Below, in pieces: positions 14,340-18,528 of a DNA stretch of 18,528 nucleotides; the first letter of the stretch is position 1; each line of letters opens with the position of its first letter. Made by a program: the position numbers and the translations under genes. The DNA is taken from the NCBI GenBank assembly GCA_947441745.1, contig CANEUJ010000015.1, positions 1 to 18,528 on the forward strand, in the 5' to 3' direction. The notes beneath the pieces were generated by a model. That model ran no database searches and was not told the DNA's origin. It saw nothing but the letters and a program-made list of their open reading frames with translations. Source of the DNA: Neisseriaceae bacterium (GTDB lineage: Bacteria; Pseudomonadota; Gammaproteobacteria; Burkholderiales; UBA11063).

Positions 14340-15395
14340 ATGAGTAAATTAGTTGATATTAAACAGTTTGGACAAAAAATTTGGCTAGATAATGTATCAA
14401 GAGAACTATTAAACTCAGGAAAACTAAATAAACTAATCGTAAATGATGGAATTGCTGGGGTTACTTCTAATCCAACTATTTTTCATAAAGCAATTAGTAA
14501 TGAGTCATCATATCAAATAGATTTAGCAAAATTAAAAACCAGTAATCTAAGCCTTGAAGAACGCTATGAGGCACTTGTTATTCCTGATATACAACAGGCC
14601 TGTGATTTAATGAGTGATTTATATAATAGCTCTAATTACGTGGATGGTTATGTTAGTTTTGAAGTATCACCACTTTTAGCAAATGATGTAAAAGGCACTA
14701 TTAGTAATGCCAAACGTTTATGGGATAAAATTGACCGCCACAATGCTATGATTAAGATTCCAGCAACTCAAGCTGGAATTAAAGCTTTTCAAGAGCTAAC
14801 CGCTCTTGGGATAAATGTGAATATAACTCTTATTTTTTCTTTGAAACAAGTTTTTAATGTATGGGAAGCGTATATTAATGGGCTACAAGACCGACTCAAT
14901 AAAGGTTTAGCAGTTAAAAACATCAAAGCTGTTGCGAGTTTCTTTTTATCTAGAATTGATACAGAGATAGACCCCAAAGTACCAGTTATATTTAAGGGTA
15001 AAACCGCGATAAATTTATGTAAAGAAGCATATAGAGCATATAAAGAGATATTTGATGGTATAATATTTGGCGACCTAAAAGCAGCTGGTGCTACGCCACA
15101 GTTTTTACTATTTGCAAGCACTGGAACCAAAAACCCAGATTACTCTGATGTAATGTATGTTGAAGAATTAATTGCACCTGAGACAATTAACACAGTCCCT
15201 ACCAGTACCCTAGATGCATTTAGAGAACATGGTCATGTAGCTCTTAGCTTAACCAAGAATATCGATAAAGCTCGAGAGTTTCTTGAGGAAATAAATCGAT
15301 ATGTTAATCTTGCAGAAGTTGGAGAACAACTCCAAAATGATGGACTTAAATTATTTGAAGCATCATTTAGTGATTTAATTGAATTAATGAAATAA
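14340..15395 (+). CDS. tal: Transaldolase, long Neisseria/actinobacterial-type (351 aa)
   Basis: Tal moves a dihydroxyacetone unit between sugar phosphates in the non-oxidative pentose-phosphate pathway. Seen: QKIWLDNVSRELL, the VTSNPTIF loop, VSFEVSP, NAMIKIPAT with the Schiff-base Lys139, NVNITLIFS, VASFFLSRID, and the ASTGTKNPDYSD and ETINTVPTSTL segments typical of the longer bacterial transaldolases of about 350-370 residues. This length and these motifs match the Neisseria-like form, not the 317-residue E. coli TalB form. An AGGGG ribosome site (14325-14329) precedes the ATG. It heads a plus-strand unit, with ispE 22 bases downstream, and its product flow to ribose-5-phosphate fits the nearby prs. 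Confidence 0.95.
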   Translation: MSKLVDIKQFGQKIWLDNVSRELLNSGKLNKLIVNDGIAGVTSNPTIFHKAISNESSYQIDLAKLKTSNLSLEERYEALVIPDIQQACDLMSDLYNSSNYVDGYVSFEVSPLLANDVKGTISNAKRLWDKIDRHNAMIKIPATQAGIKAFQELTALGINVNITLIFSLKQVFNVWEAYINGLQDRLNKGLAVKNIKAVASFFLSRIDTEIDPKVPVIFKGKTAINLCKEAYRAYKEIFDGIIFGDLKAAGATPQFLLFASTGTKNPDYSDVMYVEELIAPETINTVPTSTLDAFREHGHVALSLTKNIDKAREFLEEINRYVNLAEVGEQLQNDGLKLFEASFSDLIELMK

Positions 15396-15417
15396 TATCC
15401 AATTTTTGAAATGTAGT

Positions 15418-16269
15418 ATGATAGATAGAACTAAATTTATTAATTATCTCTCACCAGCCAAGCTTAATCTAGGACTTAAAGTAGTAGGTAAGCGTCCTGA
15501 TGGATATCATTTACTTAATACTATATTTTGTTTAATTGATTTATTTGATCAAATTGAAATTCAGATAATTGATAAACCACAGATATCATTAATAGAACAT
15601 AATCAGGCTTGGTCTTACACTACAGACCTAGGCTACAAGGCAGCAAAGCTACTTCAACAAGCAACTGACTGTCAATTTGGAGCTAATATTAAGATCAAAA
15701 AAACCATCCCTAGCGGTGCTGGCTTGGGTGGTGGCAGTTCTAACGCAGCAACTGTATTATTAGCTCTAAATCATTTATGGCAACTAAATTTACCTCAAAA
15801 CCGGCTAATTGAATTAGGAAAAATACTTGGTGCTGATGTGCCGTTTTTCATTTATGGACAAAATGCTTTTGCTACAGGAATTGGTGATATATTTAGCCCA
15901 ATTACACTCAAAGATGAGTTTTTTGTGCTAGTTCAACCTGAATTTCACATACCAACCAAAAGTATTTTTAGTGCAATTAAGCATTTTTCTAAAGCGTCTG
16001 ACGAATCAACCGCCTCAAAAGAGCTTTTAAATAACCCACACAATGATTTACAAGATGTAGCCATAAAACTTTACCCCCAACTAACAACTATTATTGATGA
16101 CCTAAAATGCTTTGGTAATCCAATTATGACTGGATCTGGAAGTGCTATTTATTTAAGTTTTTATAACTTAAAAGATGCAAATAAAGTTGCACAAGAAATA
16201 GGAAAAAGTTATAATACTTACCTTGTGAAAAATTTAAGTAAGTCTCCAGTTTTCACAAAAAGTTCGTAG
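15418..16269 (+). CDS. ispE: 4-diphosphocytidyl-2-C-methyl-D-erythritol kinase (283 aa)
   Basis: IspE phosphorylates CDP-methylerythritol in the non-mevalonate isoprenoid pathway. This is a GHMP-superfamily kinase: SPAKLNLGL and RPDGYHLLNTIF at the N-terminus (catalytic Lys and substrate contacts), the ATP loop IPSGAGLGGGSSNAA (about 97-111), LGADVPFFIYGQNAFATGIG containing the catalytic Asp, and MTGSGSAIYLSF near the C-terminus. The ATG at 15418 gives the usual short N-terminus; a TTG four codons earlier is possible. No strong ribosome site is seen, so coupling with tal is likely. The stop codon TAG (16267-16269) shares its last two bases with the first two of tRNA-Gln, so processing of the tRNA would cut the mRNA within the stop codon. 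Confidence 0.95.
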   Translation: MIDRTKFINYLSPAKLNLGLKVVGKRPDGYHLLNTIFCLIDLFDQIEIQIIDKPQISLIEHNQAWSYTTDLGYKAAKLLQQATDCQFGANIKIKKTIPSGAGLGGGSSNAATVLLALNHLWQLNLPQNRLIELGKILGADVPFFIYGQNAFATGIGDIFSPITLKDEFFVLVQPEFHIPTKSIFSAIKHFSKASDESTASKELLNNPHNDLQDVAIKLYPQLTTIIDDLKCFGNPIMTGSGSAIYLSFYNLKDANKVAQEIGKSYNTYLVKNLSKSPVFTKSS

Positions 16270-16342
16270 GGGAGTCGCCAAGTGGTAAGGCATCGGATTT
16301 TGATTCCGACATTCGCAGGTTCGATCCCTGCTTCCCCTGCCA
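16268..16342 (+). tRNA. tRNA-Gln, anticodon TTG (75 nt, CCA encoded)
   Basis: A full cloverleaf can be drawn: acceptor AGGGGAG with TTCCCCT (one G-T pair), D-arm with AAGTGGTAAGG, anticodon stem TCGGA/TCCGA with loop TTTTGAT (anticodon TTG), T-arm GCAGG-TTCGATC-CCTGC, discriminator G and encoded CCA. It sits between ispE and prs, an arrangement common in beta- and gammaproteobacteria, and overlaps the ispE stop codon by two bases. It is probably excised from a tal-ispE-prs transcript. Confidence 0.97.
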
Positions 16343-16400
16343 GAATATCTTTATATCAAGCGTGTTGTTGTACATACGCCCAATAATAGTAGGGAAATTT

Positions 16401-17354
16401 ATGTTAGTCCGTAAAAACTTAATGCTCTTTACTGGAAATGCTAATCCGGAATTTGCACAGCGCGTAGCTGACTGCCTTGATATGCAACTTGGTGAAGCAT
16501 CGGTCACCCAGTTTTCTGATGGTGAAGTATCTGTATCTTTACTTGAGAACGTTCGTGGCTCAGATGTTTTTATTCTGCAACCAACATGTTACCCCACCAA
16601 TGACAACCTGATGGAAGTTTTAGTTCTAACTGACGCACTTAAACGTGCTTCAGCAGGTCGTATAACCGCGGCTATACCATACTTTGGTTATGCAAGACAA
16701 GATAGACGCCCTAGATCTGTTCGAGTACCTATTTCAGCAAAATTAGTAGCTAATATGTTAACATCGGCTGGAATTGACCGTGTACTTACTGTTGATTTAC
16801 ATGCTGATCAAATTCAAGGTTTTTTTGATATCCCAGTTGATAACATCTATGCTAGCCCTGTTTTACTTAAAGATATCAAATCTAAAAACCATAAAAACTT
16901 GATGATAGTATCTCCTGACACTGGCGGTGTAGCTAGAGCAAGAGCTTTTGCTAAATCACTTAACGTTGACATGGCGATTATTGACAAACGTCGCCCCAAA
17001 GCTAATGAAGCTGAAGTAATGAATATTATTGGGGATGTTGAAGGTAAAACATGCGTTATTATCGACGATATGATTGACACTGCAACTACATTATGTAAGG
17101 CGGCAGAGGCTTTAAAACAAAAAGGAGCCCAGAAAGTATTTGCATATGCGACTCATGCCGTGTTTTCAAATAATGCCCTACAAAAAATATCAGACTCAAT
17201 CCTTGACGAAGTAGTAATTACTGATACTATACCGTTACGAGACGAAGCCAAAATTAATAAAAAGGTAAGGATTGCCACCATATCAGCATTATTTGCCGAA
17301 ACAATACGCCGTATAAATAACGAAGAATCAATTAGCTTATTACTAAACGACTAA
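16401..17354 (+). CDS. prs: Ribose-phosphate pyrophosphokinase (PRPP synthetase, 317 aa)
   Basis: Prs makes phosphoribosyl pyrophosphate from ribose-5-phosphate and ATP for nucleotide, His and Trp synthesis. Motifs: LFTGNANPEFAQRVA, FSDGEVSVSLLENVRG, PTNDNLME, PYFGYARQDRR, DLHADQIQGFFD, SPDTGGVARAR, KRRPKANEAEVM, and the PRPP-binding loop VIIDDMIDTATTL. The stretch RRPRSVRVPISAKLVANML and ending NEESISLLL resemble betaproteobacterial Prs from memory. AGGGA at 16391-16395 fixes the ATG at 16401; an ATG 13 codons upstream adds an unlike extension. It follows tRNA-Gln by 58 bases and converges on lptG, with a stem spanning both stop codons. Confidence 0.97.
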   Translation: MLVRKNLMLFTGNANPEFAQRVADCLDMQLGEASVTQFSDGEVSVSLLENVRGSDVFILQPTCYPTNDNLMEVLVLTDALKRASAGRITAAIPYFGYARQDRRPRSVRVPISAKLVANMLTSAGIDRVLTVDLHADQIQGFFDIPVDNIYASPVLLKDIKSKNHKNLMIVSPDTGGVARARAFAKSLNVDMAIIDKRRPKANEAEVMNIIGDVEGKTCVIIDDMIDTATTLCKAAEALKQKGAQKVFAYATHAVFSNNALQKISDSILDEVVITDTIPLRDEAKINKKVRIATISALFAETIRRINNEESISLLLND

Positions 17355-17386
17355 TAAACCATTATACTAACTAAGCTTTATTAGTC
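17349..17386. terminator. Shared stem spanning the prs and lptG stop codons
   Basis: GACTAATAAA (17349-17358) and TTTATTAGTC (17377-17386) form a perfect 10-bp inverted repeat with an 18-base loop. It includes the prs stop (17352-17354) and the lptG stop (17381-17383). The stem is AT-rich with no clean U-tract, so a bidirectional terminator is plausible but weak. Confidence 0.4.
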
Positions 17387-18454
17387 TTTACGCAATACGA
17401 AATATCCACCAACACCAAATAAAACCAAGGTTGGTAATATTGCCGATAAGATAGCGTTCCAATGAAATAACAACGCTAGAAATCCGAATAATTTAGTAGT
17501 GAAGAAAAATGCCACTCCAATTATAATACCTGCGAACAGTTTGGAGCCTAGATTTATATTTCTACGATTATTAGGAATAAAAGCTAACGCAATTAAGGTC
17601 ATAGAAATACAGGCAAGTGGATACATAAGCTTACCCCAGAAAGCGATATTATAGCGACTTGTAGATTGATTGTTTACTTCAAGATGCTTTATATACGTTA
17701 ATAAGCCAATCGCTGACATTTCTTCTGGTTGAATAACCAACACATTAAAATACTTAGGTTCGATGGTTGTCTTCCAAATATAATCATTTAGTAAGGTACT
17801 TTCGACATTTATGCCAGTATAATTAAACCTAGCAACATGCTTCAAAATCCAGCTATTTTTATTAAAGTCATATGAACCTTTATCTGCGGTTAAAAACTCT
17901 TGCAATTTAAGATGATTGTCATAATGAAATATATTAATCCCCTCAATTGTTGAATCTGGCATAATTTGTTTAATATTTACAAAGCCATTTTCGCCATCTT
18001 TACTCCACACTCCAGTATGTAACTGAGTAGATACCGTCTCTTGTAATTTAGTTTTTTTGTAAACTTGCGCATAATTATTGGCAAATGGTGCAATAAACTC
18101 ACCAAGGGTAAGTGTCAGTAAACTAAAAACAAATCCATAGCTTAACAAGATAATCATTATTTTACGCAAAGAAATCCCACTGGTACGAATAATAGCGTAC
18201 TCTGAATAGTTTACCAAATTTAACATGGCTAACATCACACCAATTAGAACTGCTAGAGGCATTAATAAATACATATAATTTGGAATTGATAGTATTGTAT
18301 AAAACAACATTGAAAGCGTATTAAAATCCCCTTTGCCAACATTACCAACCTCACCTATTATATTAAAGATCGAGAAGAGCGTTATAAACGCCAGTAACAT
18401 TAAAAACGTATTAAACAAGCATTTTTGAAATATATATTTGGTTATGGCTGTCAT
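17381..18454 (-). CDS. lptG: LPS export system permease LptG (357 aa)
   Basis: LptG is one of the two permease subunits of the inner-membrane LptB2FG transporter that extracts lipopolysaccharide for export. The sequence has membrane segments at about 12-34, 57-80 and 98-120, a periplasmic jelly-roll-like region (about 125-265), and three C-terminal segments (about 268-352), the usual LptF/LptG plan and length. NYSEYAIIRTSGISLRKIM after the second helix is the typical cytoplasmic coupling region that contacts LptB. The ATG overlaps the last base of the lptF stop (TAATG), a standard lptF-lptG coupling that also fixes this start. Confidence 0.94.
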   Translation of the reverse strand: MTAITKYIFQKCLFNTFLMLLAFITLFSIFNIIGEVGNVGKGDFNTLSMLFYTILSIPNYMYLLMPLAVLIGVMLAMLNLVNYSEYAIIRTSGISLRKIMIILLSYGFVFSLLTLTLGEFIAPFANNYAQVYKKTKLQETVSTQLHTGVWSKDGENGFVNIKQIMPDSTIEGINIFHYDNHLKLQEFLTADKGSYDFNKNSWILKHVARFNYTGINVESTLLNDYIWKTTIEPKYFNVLVIQPEEMSAIGLLTYIKHLEVNNQSTSRYNIAFWGKLMYPLACISMTLIALAFIPNNRRNINLGSKLFAGIIIGVAFFFTTKLFGFLALLFHWNAILSAILPTLVLFGVGGYFVLRKD

Positions 18455-18528
18455 TATTTATTTTTTGAAGAAAAATAACCTTTTGGAAAGGTTTTTAAGT
18501 AGGTTAAAAAAACTGCAACTAATAGCAT
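18454..18528 (-). CDS. lptF: LptF, C-terminal 24 residues (gene continues past the window edge)
   Basis: The minus-strand frame open from the window edge reads LLVAVFLTYLKTF...SSKNK and stops with TAA whose last base is the A of the lptG ATG. The piece is a hydrophobic run followed by a short basic tail, as at the end of the last LptF helix. The identification rests mainly on the conserved lptF-lptG order, since too little sequence is present for a motif match. Confidence 0.65.
   Translation of the reverse strand: MLLVAVFLTYLKTFPKGYFSSKNK

Noticed and set aside
14789..15130. Minus-strand 113-codon frame inside tal
   Set aside because: Antisense shadow of a well-conserved transaldolase; similar shadows lie within aceF, aceE and prs.
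16362..16400. Upstream ATG for prs adding 13 residues
   Set aside because: The AGGGA site lies before 16401, and the extension is absent from the family.
16253..16507. Minus-strand 84-codon frame across tRNA-Gln and the prs start
   Set aside because: It runs through a confident tRNA and the conserved prs N-terminus.

Overview
The window is an AT-rich (about one-third GC by eye) stretch of a Gram-negative proteobacterial chromosome. It carries outer-membrane barrels, a lipoprotein and LptF/LptG. Several housekeeping proteins look betaproteobacterial, closest from memory to Neisseriales. The phosphoribosyl-pyrophosphate synthetase has a beta-type sequence, the transaldolase is the long Neisseria-like form of 351 residues, and the order ispE, tRNA-Gln, prs is common in beta- and gammaproteobacteria. 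This assignment is inferred from remembered family features, not from a search.

Layout. Bases 1-170 hold a nested palindromic repeat. A beta-class-like glutathione S-transferase (minus) is divergent from a pantothenate/CoA block (plus): panB, panC, a broken panD, coaBC. From 4079 to about 9700 lies a cluster of envelope genes: a porin-like barrel (minus) behind a promoter with a Fur-box-like site, a divergent small barrel (plus), a glycerophosphodiesterase (minus), and a two-gene minus-strand unit encoding another small barrel and a ParB-like lipoprotein. Next come aceE-aceF (minus; pyruvate dehydrogenase E1 and E2, without lpd next to them), divergent from tal-ispE-tRNA-Gln-prs (plus). The window ends in lptG and the 3' end of lptF (minus), which converge on prs.

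How the genes fit together. PanB and PanC make pantothenate from ketoisovalerate and beta-alanine, and CoaBC takes phosphopantothenate towards CoA, the cofactor used by AceE/AceF. The local panD, which should supply beta-alanine, stops at 49 codons and lacks the Gly-Ser pair needed to form its pyruvoyl cofactor, so beta-alanine must come from elsewhere. Tal feeds ribose-5-phosphate to Prs. IspE serves isoprenoid synthesis, and LptF/LptG export lipopolysaccharide. The envelope cluster looks like an accessory surface module, and its porin is probably iron-regulated.

Most notable: the degenerate panD overlapping coaBC, the Fur-box promoter of the porin, the secreted ParB-like lipoprotein coupled to a barrel, the ispE stop codon lying inside the tRNA-Gln gene, and the modular repeat at the left edge. 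I see no CRISPR array, complete insertion sequence, prophage or obvious defence system.
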